Under the pieces are notes generated by a model. It did not search any database. It saw nothing but the letters and a program-made list of their open reading frames with translations, and was not told the origin of the DNA. 47,671 nucleotides of DNA from contig CADBYH010000011.1 of NCBI GenBank assembly GCA_902798815.1, forward strand, positions 1 to 47,671, written 5' to 3'. The position numbers and the translations under genes are program-made. Shown one piece after another: positions 40,281-47,664 of this stretch. This DNA is from an uncultured Erysipelotrichaceae bacterium. GTDB lineage: Bacteria; Bacillota_I; Bacilli_A; RF39; UBA660. Each line of letters opens with the position of its first letter. Within the stretch, counting starts at the first letter, position 1.

Positions 40281-40907
40281 ATGAAAAAGATTTTATTCAT
40301 AAATTTAAATATATTATTATTGGGTATTTGTATCTTTTTTTTGTATAAAAAAGATATACATATTTTAAAAATAAGTGATTTAGATTTTTCTATTTATACT
40401 GATGTTAATTATAATAGAAAAACTAGTAAAAAGAAGATAAATAAAAATTATATTTTGGATAGTAAGGAAATAAAAACTTCTAAAGCAAGTGTTAAAGTAG
40501 TTGAACCAGTTGTGAATAATGTAGTGAGTCCTGTTATTTCTACAATATCAACTCCAGTTTTAGAAACTCAAGTTGGAACTATGTCTGCATATGGACCTAA
40601 TTGTGTAGGATGCAGTGGACATTTGGGTGGAGGATTTGATGCATCAGGTGGTAATCACATATATCAGGATCCAACATATGGAAATGTTAGAATTGTTGCG
40701 GGAGATTCCAAATATCCTTATGGAACAATTGTAAAAGTTTCTAATAGTAAATTAGGTGTTTTTAATGCAATTGTTTTAGATCGTGGAGGAGCAATAGGAA
40801 TTGGAAAAAGATTTATGTTTGATTTATTGTTTTCTTCTGAAGAAGAGGCTGCTTCATTTGGTACTATTTATAACGTAGTATTTGATATATTAAGATATGG
40901 TTATTAA
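40281..40907 (+). CDS. Secreted or membrane-anchored 3D-domain protein (possible cell-wall lytic or Stp/Rpf-type)
   Basis: A signal-anchor lies at about 4-22. A basic linker follows to about 95, then a C-terminal 3D domain (double-psi beta barrel, about 98-208). The domain starts V-G-T-M-S-A-Y-G-P-N-C-V-G-C-S-G near 97-112, and contains V-L-D-R-G-G-A-I-G-I-G near 164-174 in the place of the family Asp-x-Gly-x-x-I-K-G. It has two adjacent Cys (near 107 and 110) that could form a disulfide. 3D domains occur in lytic transglycosylase-type enzymes, sporulation protein YabE and resuscitation factors. The linker lacks a LysM or SH3 domain. The exact substrate is not certain. Confidence 0.75.
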   Translation: MKKILFINLNILLLGICIFFLYKKDIHILKISDLDFSIYTDVNYNRKTSKKKINKNYILDSKEIKTSKASVKVVEPVVNNVVSPVISTISTPVLETQVGTMSAYGPNCVGCSGHLGGGFDASGGNHIYQDPTYGNVRIVAGDSKYPYGTIVKVSNSKLGVFNAIVLDRGGAIGIGKRFMFDLLFSSEEEAASFGTIYNVVFDILRYGY

Positions 40908-40925
40908 AAATATAAAAATGTTATA

Positions 40926-40957
40926 AAGTCAATACTTTTATTTGTATTGGCTTTTTG
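40926..40957 (+). terminator. Rho-independent terminator of the 3D-domain gene
   Basis: AAGTCAATAC (40926-40935) pairs with GTATTGGCTT (40944-40953), one wobble pair, then TTTT. Confidence 0.8.
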
Positions 40958-40960
40958 TTA

Positions 40961-40969
40961 TGATATATT
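40961..40969 (+). promoter_or_regulatory. Extended -10 promoter element of tex
   Basis: TGaTATATT at 40961-40969, 15 bases before the start codon at 40984; a TTGTAT at 40942-40947 could be its -35. Confidence 0.5.
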
Positions 40970-40983
40970 TTGAGGTGTTTAGG

Positions 40984-43140
40984 ATGAATGAGTTAATAAT
41001 AAAGGAAATTGCTGGTGATTTAAGTATTACTGAAAAACAAGTTAGTACTGTACTTAATTTACTTAGTGAGGGTAATACTATTCCTTTTATTGCAAGATAT
41101 AGAAAAGAGGCAACTGGAGCTTTAGATGAAGAGTCTATTCGTAAGATTAATGAAGTGTATGAATATCAAGTTAATTTATTAAAAAGAAAAGAAGATGTTA
41201 TTAGATTAATTGATGAGAAGGGACTTCTTACTGATGAGTTAAGAGATTCTATCATGAAATGTAATAAATTAGTTGATGTAGAGGATTTATATAGACCATT
41301 TAAAGAAAAGAAGAAAACTAAGGCTACTGAAGCTATTAAAGCAGGACTTGAACCTCTTGCTAAAATGATAATGACTTTTCCTGTATCAGGAGATATCAAC
41401 AATCTTTGTGGAAAGTTTGTTAATAATCAAATTGATACTGTGGATAAAGCCATTGAAGGGGCTTGTTATATAATAGCAGAGTGGATTAGTGATAATGCTT
41501 TTTATAGAAAATGGATAAGGGGATATTTTTTTAGAAATGGTGTAATTGTTTCTAGTAAGAAAAAAGATGCAGATGATTCTAATAAGATATATGAAATGTA
41601 TTATGATTATAGTGAGACTGTTAAATATATTAAACCTCATAGAATATTAGCTTTAAATAGAGGAGAAGCAGAAAAGGTTCTTAAAGTTAGTATTGATGTT
41701 AATAATGAAGAGATTATTTCTTATTTAGAGAAAAAGATTATTAAAAACGATAAAAGTTTTGTTGCTATTTATGTGAAAAAAGCAATACTTGATTCTTATA
41801 AGAGATTAATTGCTCCTTCAATCGAAAGAGAAGTAAGAAGTGAGTTGTCTGAAAAGGGTGAAGAAGCAGCGATAGATAATTTTGGTAAAAACTTAGAAGC
41901 TTTACTTTTAACTCCTCCTATGAAAGAAAGAATTGTACTTGCTTTTGATCCTGGATATGTTAATGGATGTAAATTAGCTGTTGTTGATAAGAATGGTAAA
42001 TATTTAGATAGTCTAGTTATTAAACCATTTCTTAAAGGTGATGAAGAAAAAAGGATTAAGACTAGTAAAGAGGTAGTTGCTCAATTAATCAAAAAATATA
42101 ATGTTGATATTATTGCTATAGGTAATGGTACAGCTTCTCGTGAATCTGAAAAATTTTGTGCTGAGATGATTAATGAGTATAATCTTTCTTGTAAATATGT
42201 AATTGTAAGTGAAGCAGGGGCTTCAATTTATTCGGCATCTCCTCAAGCAATAGAAGAATTTCCTGATTTAGCTGTTGAAAAAAGAAGTGCTGTAAGTATA
42301 GGAAGAAGGCTTCAAGATCCTTTAGCTGAACTTGTTAAAATTCCGCCAGAAGGAATAGGTGTTGGTTTATACCAACATGATGTGAGTCAAAAGAAATTAT
42401 CTAATTCATTAGACTTTGTTGTAGAAAAGTGTGTTAATAGTGTTGGAGTTAATGTAAATACTGCATCATCTTCATTACTTGGTTATGTTTCTGGTATTAC
42501 TAAGGCAGCTATTAAAAAGATAATAGATTATCGCGAAAAAGTTGGAAAAATAATGAGTAGAGATGAAATAAAAAAGAAAAAGATTTTAAGTGATAAAGCA
42601 TATGAACAAGCAATTGGTTTTTTAAGAATAACTGAGGGAACTAATATTCTTGATTCTACAGCAATACATCCTGAAAGTTATGATATTGCTACTAAATTGC
42701 TTGATGAATTTGATTTTAAAATTAGTAATATTGGTTCTAAAGAATTAGTTGATAAACTTAATACAATAAATATAGAAGAGTATTCTAAAAAATATAATAC
42801 AGATATTTATACTATGGAGGATGTTATTAAATCATTACAAAAACCTAATTTGGATCCTAGAGATGAGTATCCTCAACCTATTTTAAAGAGTAATATTCTT
42901 GATATAAAGGATTTGCATGTAGGAGATAAATTACAAGGAACTGTTAGAAATGTTGTTGATTTTGGATTATTTATTGATATAGGATTACATGAAGATGGGC
43001 TTGCTCATATATCTAAGTTATCTAATAATTATGTAAAGCATCCTAGTGATTTATATAGTGTAGGAGATATAGTTGATTGCTGGGTTGATGATATTTCTTT
43101 AGAAAAGAATAAAGTAAGCTTAAGTTTACTTGAGAGGTAG
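40984..43140 (+). CDS. tex: Tex/YhgF-family RNA-binding S1 protein
   Basis: Tex is a conserved transcription-associated RNA-binding protein of uncertain role. The 718-residue protein has an N-terminal helical region (E-K-Q-V near 17, I-P-F-I-A-R-Y-R-K-E near 33-42), a YqgF-like domain opening V-L-A-F-D-P-G-Y near 318-325, the I-P-P-E-G-I-G-V-G-L-Y-Q-H-D-V motif near 457-471, tandem helix-hairpin-helix units (near 490-560), and a C-terminal S1 domain beginning G-D-K-L-Q-G-T-V. I begin at the ATG at 40984 with GAGGTG, since a frame 14 codons longer runs through the upstream terminator and the -10. Confidence 0.95.
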   Translation: MNELIIKEIAGDLSITEKQVSTVLNLLSEGNTIPFIARYRKEATGALDEESIRKINEVYEYQVNLLKRKEDVIRLIDEKGLLTDELRDSIMKCNKLVDVEDLYRPFKEKKKTKATEAIKAGLEPLAKMIMTFPVSGDINNLCGKFVNNQIDTVDKAIEGACYIIAEWISDNAFYRKWIRGYFFRNGVIVSSKKKDADDSNKIYEMYYDYSETVKYIKPHRILALNRGEAEKVLKVSIDVNNEEIISYLEKKIIKNDKSFVAIYVKKAILDSYKRLIAPSIEREVRSELSEKGEEAAIDNFGKNLEALLLTPPMKERIVLAFDPGYVNGCKLAVVDKNGKYLDSLVIKPFLKGDEEKRIKTSKEVVAQLIKKYNVDIIAIGNGTASRESEKFCAEMINEYNLSCKYVIVSEAGASIYSASPQAIEEFPDLAVEKRSAVSIGRRLQDPLAELVKIPPEGIGVGLYQHDVSQKKLSNSLDFVVEKCVNSVGVNVNTASSSLLGYVSGITKAAIKKIIDYREKVGKIMSRDEIKKKKILSDKAYEQAIGFLRITEGTNILDSTAIHPESYDIATKLLDEFDFKISNIGSKELVDKLNTINIEEYSKKYNTDIYTMEDVIKSLQKPNLDPRDEYPQPILKSNILDIKDLHVGDKLQGTVRNVVDFGLFIDIGLHEDGLAHISKLSNNYVKHPSDLYSVGDIVDCWVDDISLEKNKVSLSLLER

Positions 43141-43142
43141 AG

Positions 43143-43655
43143 ATGAAAGTATTAATAGTTTCTGATATCCATGGAGGATATTTAAATATGAAGAAAGTAT
43201 TAGAAGATAATCCTGATTTTGATTTACTTCTAATACTTGGGGATGTATTATATGGAGGTAATGATTCATCAGAATTAGCTAAGCTTCTTAATAAGCATAC
43301 AAGTAAGATTATTTCAGTTGCTGGTAATTGTGATGAGTATAGTGATACTTCTATATTAAATTTTTATGATGATAAATTGTATGTTACAGTACCTGTTGAT
43401 CATAAGTTGTTTTTTATAACTCATGGACATGTATATAATAAATATAATTTACCTGATTTACCATATGATGTGTATATTCAAGGACATACACATGTACCTA
43501 TTATGGAGTATGGGGAAAAATTATATTTAAATCCTGGATCTATTACAAGACCTAGGGGAGTTAGTACAAAAACTTATATATTTTATGAAAATGGAGAGTT
43601 TTTACTTAAGAGTGTTGATGATAATAAAATAATTAAAAAAATAACAATTGATTAA
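43143..43655 (+). CDS. YfcE/MJ0936-family metallophosphoesterase
   Basis: The 170-residue protein is a small calcineurin-type phosphodiesterase. Metal-binding motifs are in order: S-D-I-H-G (7-11), L-G-D-V-L-Y-G-G (32-39), A-G-N-C-D (near 60-64), T-H-G-H (near 93-96), and G-H-T-H (near 116-119). Substrates of YfcE-type enzymes are artificial phosphodiesters in vitro; the natural target is unknown. It starts 2 bases after the tex stop and its stop codon overlaps that of the convergent Crp-type gene by 2 bases. Confidence 0.92.
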   Translation: MKVLIVSDIHGGYLNMKKVLEDNPDFDLLLILGDVLYGGNDSSELAKLLNKHTSKIISVAGNCDEYSDTSILNFYDDKLYVTVPVDHKLFFITHGHVYNKYNLPDLPYDVYIQGHTHVPIMEYGEKLYLNPGSITRPRGVSTKTYIFYENGEFLLKSVDDNKIIKKITID

Positions 43656-43669
43656 TAGTCAATTGTTAT
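43641..43669. terminator. Bidirectional terminator holding both convergent stop codons in its loop
   Basis: An 11-bp stem (43641-43651 with 43659-43669) with a 7-base loop. The loop contains TTAA (43652-43655), which is the stop of both the plus-strand and minus-strand genes. On the minus strand six T follow the hairpin; on the plus strand TCTTTT. Confidence 0.85.
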
Positions 43670-44281
43670 TCTTTTACCGTTTACATCAATAAAACCATCT
43701 TCTTTTAAATATTTTATCTCTCGTGACATGGCACTTCTATCTACTGATAAGTAGTTAGCGAGTTCTGTAAATGTCATGTTCATGGTAAATTTTTTTGTTC
43801 CTCTTTTTTGGGATTCGTATTTAAAATAGGCAAGTATTTTATCTCTAGTAGATCTTTTTGTTAATAATTCAATTCTATTATTTCTTGTTGTTAATTGATC
43901 GGTAAGAAGTTTTATAAGATTTTTGATAAATATAATATAAAAATCATTTTTGATAATTTCATCATTAGTTATTTCGTCAAATTCAATATATGTAATTTGA
44001 GTATCTTCTTTTGTTACACAGGTTATTTCTTCTGATGCTATATTTGAAATTAAGTTTCCAAACATTTCTCCGGTATTTAATTCTTCGATGATGGTTTTGT
44101 TTCCGTCATAATCATTAAATATAAATTGGATACTTCCTGTGTCAACTAGTGCTATGAAATTGTCGGTGTTTACATTTGACAAAACATTTACATTCTTCTT
44201 ATATTTTACTGTGTTGGCACTTAGAATTCTCTTTAATTTCAATATATTTTTTTCTGAAATATTCTCAAAAAGATTTGCCAT
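43652..44281 (-). CDS. Crp/Fnr-family transcription regulator
   Basis: The 209-residue protein has a cyclic-nucleotide-binding-like domain (about 10-115) with G-E-M-F-G-N at 72-77, but lacks the Arg and Ser-x-Ala residues of CRP, so cAMP is not expected. There is no N-terminal Cys cluster (a single Cys overall), so no FNR-type iron-sulfur centre. The long dimerisation helix follows, then a winged helix-turn-helix with recognition helix D-R-S-A-M-S-R-E-I-K-Y-L near 176-187. I use the ATG at 44279-44281 with AAGGAGTGAT upstream. It is divergent from nrdD, and its -35 is overlapped by the palindrome at 44321-44338, implying autoregulation. The inducer is unknown. Confidence 0.85.
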   Translation of the reverse strand: MANLFENISEKNILKLKRILSANTVKYKKNVNVLSNVNTDNFIALVDTGSIQFIFNDYDGNKTIIEELNTGEMFGNLISNIASEEITCVTKEDTQITYIEFDEITNDEIIKNDFYIIFIKNLIKLLTDQLTTRNNRIELLTKRSTRDKILAYFKYESQKRGTKKFTMNMTFTELANYLSVDRSAMSREIKYLKEDGFIDVNGKRITIDY

Positions 44282-44300
44282 TTTATCACTCCTTAAAAAT

Positions 44301-44329
44301 ATTTTAACAAAAAATGTAAAATGTTGCAA
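44301..44329 (-). promoter_or_regulatory. SigA-type promoter of the Crp/Fnr-type gene
   Basis: On the minus strand TTGCAA (44324-44329) and TAAAAT (44301-44306) are 17 bases apart. The -35 lies inside the palindrome at 44321-44338. Confidence 0.6.
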
Positions 44330-44338
44330 ATGCAACAT
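44321..44338. promoter_or_regulatory. Palindromic operator, probable Crp/Fnr-type binding site
   Basis: ATGTTGC-AAAT-GCAACAT is a perfect 7-4-7 inverted repeat of the size expected for a Crp/Fnr dimer. Its centre is at 44329.5. It overlaps the -35 of the regulator gene on one side and lies about 41.5 bases before the estimated nrdD transcription start (near 44371) on the other. See the matching finding. Confidence 0.7.
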
Positions 44339-44358
44339 CTATTTATAAAAAAAGATGG

Positions 44359-44364
44359 TATAGT
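44359..44364 (+). promoter_or_regulatory. Candidate -10 of the nrdD-nrdG-dut promoter
   Basis: TATAGT at 44359-44364. The -35 position (44336-44341, CATCTA) has almost no consensus match, which fits a promoter needing an activator bound at the adjacent palindrome. Confidence 0.45.
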
Positions 44365-44412
44365 TGATTCAGGATTTGAAAATAAAAAAAGATAGAAGTG
44401 AGGTCAAAGGTT

Positions 44413-46605
44413 ATGAAAATAATTAAAAGAGATGGACATATGGTCGAATATATGCCATCAAAAATCGAGGCTGCAATAGAAAAAGCAAATGCCGAAGTTG
44501 AAGAAGAGGAAAGAGCATCTTCAGTACAAATTAAAAATATTATTAAGTATATTGAGCGTTTAGGGAAAAAAAGAATTTTAGTTGAAGATATACAAGATAT
44601 TATTGAAATGAAGTTAATGAGTATTGGTAAATATGAACTTGCAAAAAGATATATTACTTATCGTTATACAAGGGAGTTAGTAAGACGTAGTAATACAACA
44701 GATCAATCTATTAAGGAGTTGATTGATGGAGAAAGTGAATATTGGAATACTGAGAATTCTAATAAAGATGCTAAAGTTGTTACTACTCAAAGAGATTATC
44801 TTGCTGGAATTACTTCTACAGATATTACTAGACGTTTCTTATTACCAGAAGATATTGTACAAGCTCATGATGATGGAATAATTCATTTCCATGATGCTGA
44901 TTATTTTGCTCAAAATGCTTTACATAATTGTGATTTAATAAATTTAGATGATATGTTACAAAATGGAACTAATATAAATGGTGTAATGATTGAGAAACCA
45001 CATAGATTCTTAACTGCAATGACTATTGCTACTCAATTGATTACTGCTGTTAATTCATCACAATATGGTGGATGTACTATTACTCTTACACATTTAGCTC
45101 CATTTGTTAGAAGTTCAAAAGAATTTTATGAAAAGAAATATAAAAAACGTAAATTAACTGCTGCTCAAGTTAAAAAATTTGTTGATGAAGATTTGGCTAA
45201 GGAAATTACTGATGGTGTTCAAACTTTCCAATATCAAATTAATTCAATGACTACTACTAATGGGCAAGCTCCTTTCTTAAGTGTAAATATGTATCTAGGT
45301 GAAACAGAAGAATATAAAGAAGAACTTGCTATGATTATTGAGGAAGTATTAAAACAAAGAACAGAGGGTATGAAGAATGAAAAAGGTGTTTATATTACTC
45401 CTGCATTCCCTAAACTTCTATATGTTCTAGAAGAAGATAATATGAATCCAAAAAGTAAATACTATTATTTAACTGAATTAGCTGCTAAATGTACTGCTAA
45501 GAGAATGGTTCCTGATTATATTTCAGAAAAAGTAATGAAAGAGTTAAAGATTAATGAAAATGGAGAGGGTGATTGTTATCCATGTATGGGATGTCGTTCA
45601 TTCTTAACTCCTGATAGAAGTATTTCTTTAGGAAATGTTGCTAAGGCTAAGAATTATGTTCCTGGTAAAGGAAAATATTATGGTAGATTTAATCAAGGTG
45701 TTGTTACAATTAACCTTGTTGATATTGCTTTATCTAGTGATAAAGATGAAGATGATTTCTGGAGATTATTTGATGAAAGACTTGAATTATGTCATAGAGC
45801 ATTAAAGATTCGTCATAAGAGACTTTCTAAGGCTACAAGTGATGTTGCACCTATTTTATGGCAACATGGAGCTTTAGCTAGACTTGAAAAGGGTGAATCA
45901 ATTCATGATTTATTACATCATGGATACTCAACAATATCTTTAGGTTATGCTGGTTTATATGAGTGTGTTAAGTATATGACAGGACATTCTCATACTGATA
46001 ATGGAAAAGGAAAAGATTTTGCTTTAAAAGTAATGCAACATATGAATGATGCTTGTAAAGAATGGAAAGCAGAAGAGGATATAGATTATTCAGTATATGG
46101 TACTCCAATTGAATCAACAACTTATAAATTTGCTAAATGTCTTAAAGATAGATTTGGTGTTATTAAGGGAATTACTGATAGAGATTATATTACTAATAGT
46201 TATCATGTTCCTGTATTTGAAGAGATTGATGCTTTTGAAAAACTTGCTTTAGAAAGTGAATTCCAAAAGTTATCTCCAGGTGGAGCAATTTCATATATTG
46301 AAACTGCAAATTTAACAAATAATATTCCTGCAGTATTAGAAGTTATTAACTTTATTTATAATAATATAATGTATGCAGAACTTAATACTAAGAGTGATTA
46401 TTGTCAAGCTTGTGGATTTGATGGAGAAATCCTACTTGATGAAAATTTAGAATGGTATTGTCCAAATTGTGGAAATAAAGATCATAATACATTGAATGTA
46501 GCAAGAAGAACTTGTGGATATATAGGAACTAATTTCTGGAATAAGGGAAGAACACAAGAAATAAAAGAACGTGTTATCCATATTGATAACAAGGATGCTG
46601 CATAA
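44413..46605 (+). CDS. nrdD: Anaerobic (class III) ribonucleoside-triphosphate reductase
   Basis: NrdD makes dNTPs without oxygen by glycyl-radical chemistry. The 730-residue protein has an N-terminal ATP-cone (about 1-92), the active-site N-C-D-L and Y-G-G-C elements in the barrel, and a C-terminal zinc site with C-Q-A-C and C-P-N-C. The glycyl-radical loop R-R-T-C-G-Y-I-G is near 698-705, with Gly702 as the probable radical position. I start at the ATG at 44413; GAGGTCAAAGG upstream supports it, while a GTG five codons earlier would cover this site. The nrdG start overlaps its stop by one base. O2-sensitivity of the enzyme points to an anaerobic host. Confidence 0.97.
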   Translation: MKIIKRDGHMVEYMPSKIEAAIEKANAEVEEEERASSVQIKNIIKYIERLGKKRILVEDIQDIIEMKLMSIGKYELAKRYITYRYTRELVRRSNTTDQSIKELIDGESEYWNTENSNKDAKVVTTQRDYLAGITSTDITRRFLLPEDIVQAHDDGIIHFHDADYFAQNALHNCDLINLDDMLQNGTNINGVMIEKPHRFLTAMTIATQLITAVNSSQYGGCTITLTHLAPFVRSSKEFYEKKYKKRKLTAAQVKKFVDEDLAKEITDGVQTFQYQINSMTTTNGQAPFLSVNMYLGETEEYKEELAMIIEEVLKQRTEGMKNEKGVYITPAFPKLLYVLEEDNMNPKSKYYYLTELAAKCTAKRMVPDYISEKVMKELKINENGEGDCYPCMGCRSFLTPDRSISLGNVAKAKNYVPGKGKYYGRFNQGVVTINLVDIALSSDKDEDDFWRLFDERLELCHRALKIRHKRLSKATSDVAPILWQHGALARLEKGESIHDLLHHGYSTISLGYAGLYECVKYMTGHSHTDNGKGKDFALKVMQHMNDACKEWKAEEDIDYSVYGTPIESTTYKFAKCLKDRFGVIKGITDRDYITNSYHVPVFEEIDAFEKLALESEFQKLSPGGAISYIETANLTNNIPAVLEVINFIYNNIMYAELNTKSDYCQACGFDGEILLDENLEWYCPNCGNKDHNTLNVARRTCGYIGTNFWNKGRTQEIKERVIHIDNKDAA

Positions 46606-47096
46606 TGAGATACAATAAGGTAAGAAAAATGGATATAGCAGATGGCCCTGGAGTTAGGGTCTCTGTTTTCTTGCAAGGATGTGCTTTTCATTGTAAAAAT
46701 TGTTTTAATCCTGAGACTTGGGATTTTAATGGTGGAAATGAATTTACAGATGAGACAATTGAAGAAATATTAGAATTGTGTAGTAAAAGTCATATATCTG
46801 GTCTTTCGATATTAGGAGGAGAACCAATGCATCCAAAAAATATTAAAGGAACGATAAAACTAGCAAAGGCTTTTAAAGAAAAATATCCAGAGAAGAATAT
46901 ATGGTCATGGACAGGTTTTTTATATGAAAATGTATGTGATAAAGAAATATTTAAATATTTAGATGTATTAGTAGATGGACAATTTGATGAAGAGTTAAAA
47001 GATCCTAGACTTAAGTGGAGAGGTTCTAAAAATCAAAGAGTAATAGATGTTCAAAAAAGTCAAAAAGAGGGTAAAATAGTATTATTTTGTGATTAG
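46605..47096 (+). CDS. nrdG: Anaerobic ribonucleotide reductase activating protein
   Basis: NrdG is the radical-SAM activase that generates the glycyl radical on NrdD. The 163-residue protein has the cluster motif C-A-F-H-C-K-N-C (Cys26, Cys30, Cys33), preceded by D-G-P-G-V-R-V-S, and the G-G-E-P-M-H element near 72-77. Its start overlaps the nrdD stop (TAATG), so the pair is translationally coupled. Length is normal. Confidence 0.97.
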   Translation: MRYNKVRKMDIADGPGVRVSVFLQGCAFHCKNCFNPETWDFNGGNEFTDETIEEILELCSKSHISGLSILGGEPMHPKNIKGTIKLAKAFKEKYPEKNIWSWTGFLYENVCDKEIFKYLDVLVDGQFDEELKDPRLKWRGSKNQRVIDVQKSQKEGKIVLFCD

Positions 47097-47105
47097 GAGG
47101 TTTTT

Positions 47106-47573
47106 ATGAAAAAAACAAGAGGTTTTGAAATAGCAAAAGGATGGGAAGATAAAGATATTCATATACCTATTAGAAAAACAAAAAATGCTGCTGCATATGA
47201 TATTGAAGCGGCTGAAGATATAGTTGTACCTGTTTTTAAACCAGGAATAAAACCAACTTTAATTCCAACTGGTTTAAAAGCATATTGTCAGGATGATGAG
47301 TGTTATCTATTATTAAGTAGGTCAGGAGGACCAAAAAAAGGTTTATTAACACCTCACGGATTGGGTTTAATAGATGCTGATTATTATGAAAATCCTGATA
47401 ATGATGGACATTTTATGGTACAAGTTTTTAATTGTTCTGACAAAGAACTTCATATAAAAAAAGGTGATGCTGTTGCTCAAGTTATGTTTATGAAATACTT
47501 GGTATGTGATGGTGATAATGCAACAGGAAAGAGAAAAGGTGGTTTTGGATCTACAGATAAAAAGGAAAAGTAA
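47106..47573 (+). CDS. dut: dUTP diphosphatase-like protein
   Basis: dUTPase removes dUTP and supplies dUMP for thymidylate synthesis. The 155-residue protein has the five trimeric-dUTPase motifs in recognisable order: A-A-Y-D-I near 28-32 (motif 1), L-L-S-R-S-G-G near 68-74 (motif 2), G-L-G-L-I-D-A-D-Y near 85-93 (motif 3), K-K-G-D-A-V-A-Q-V near 119-127 (motif 4) and R-K-G-G-F-G-S-T near 143-150 (motif 5). Motif 3 has an insertion (Y-E-N-P-D-N-D-G-H), and this subgroup is common in gut Firmicutes. AGGAGG precedes the ATG, 9 bases after nrdG, so it belongs to the anaerobic nucleotide operon. Confidence 0.85.
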   Translation: MKKTRGFEIAKGWEDKDIHIPIRKTKNAAAYDIEAAEDIVVPVFKPGIKPTLIPTGLKAYCQDDECYLLLSRSGGPKKGLLTPHGLGLIDADYYENPDNDGHFMVQVFNCSDKELHIKKGDAVAQVMFMKYLVCDGDNATGKRKGGFGSTDKKEK

Positions 47574-47610
47574 GATTATAATACCTTTAAAGTTCACACT
47601 AAATAAAAAG

Positions 47611-47626
47611 AACATAGAAATATGTT
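47611..47626. repeat. Inverted repeat overlapping a promoter element
   Basis: AACATA-GAAA-TATGTT is a perfect 6-4-6 inverted repeat. It overlaps the extended -10 at 47623-47631 and has no T-run, so an operator is more likely than a terminator. It may also be a poor terminator for dut. Confidence 0.4.
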
Positions 47627-47631
47627 AAAAT
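47623..47631 (+). promoter_or_regulatory. Extended -10 promoter of the gene at the right edge
   Basis: TGtTAAAAT at 47623-47631, 33 bases before the ATG; no good -35. Confidence 0.45.
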
Positions 47632-47664
47632 ATTATTTAGAAAGAACTTTGGAGGTGTTTTTTC

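Noticed and set aside
44321..44338. Palindrome as a transcription terminator
   Set aside because: It lies between two divergent starts, so no transcript ends there, and no T-run of the right kind follows a gene. An operator is the better reading.
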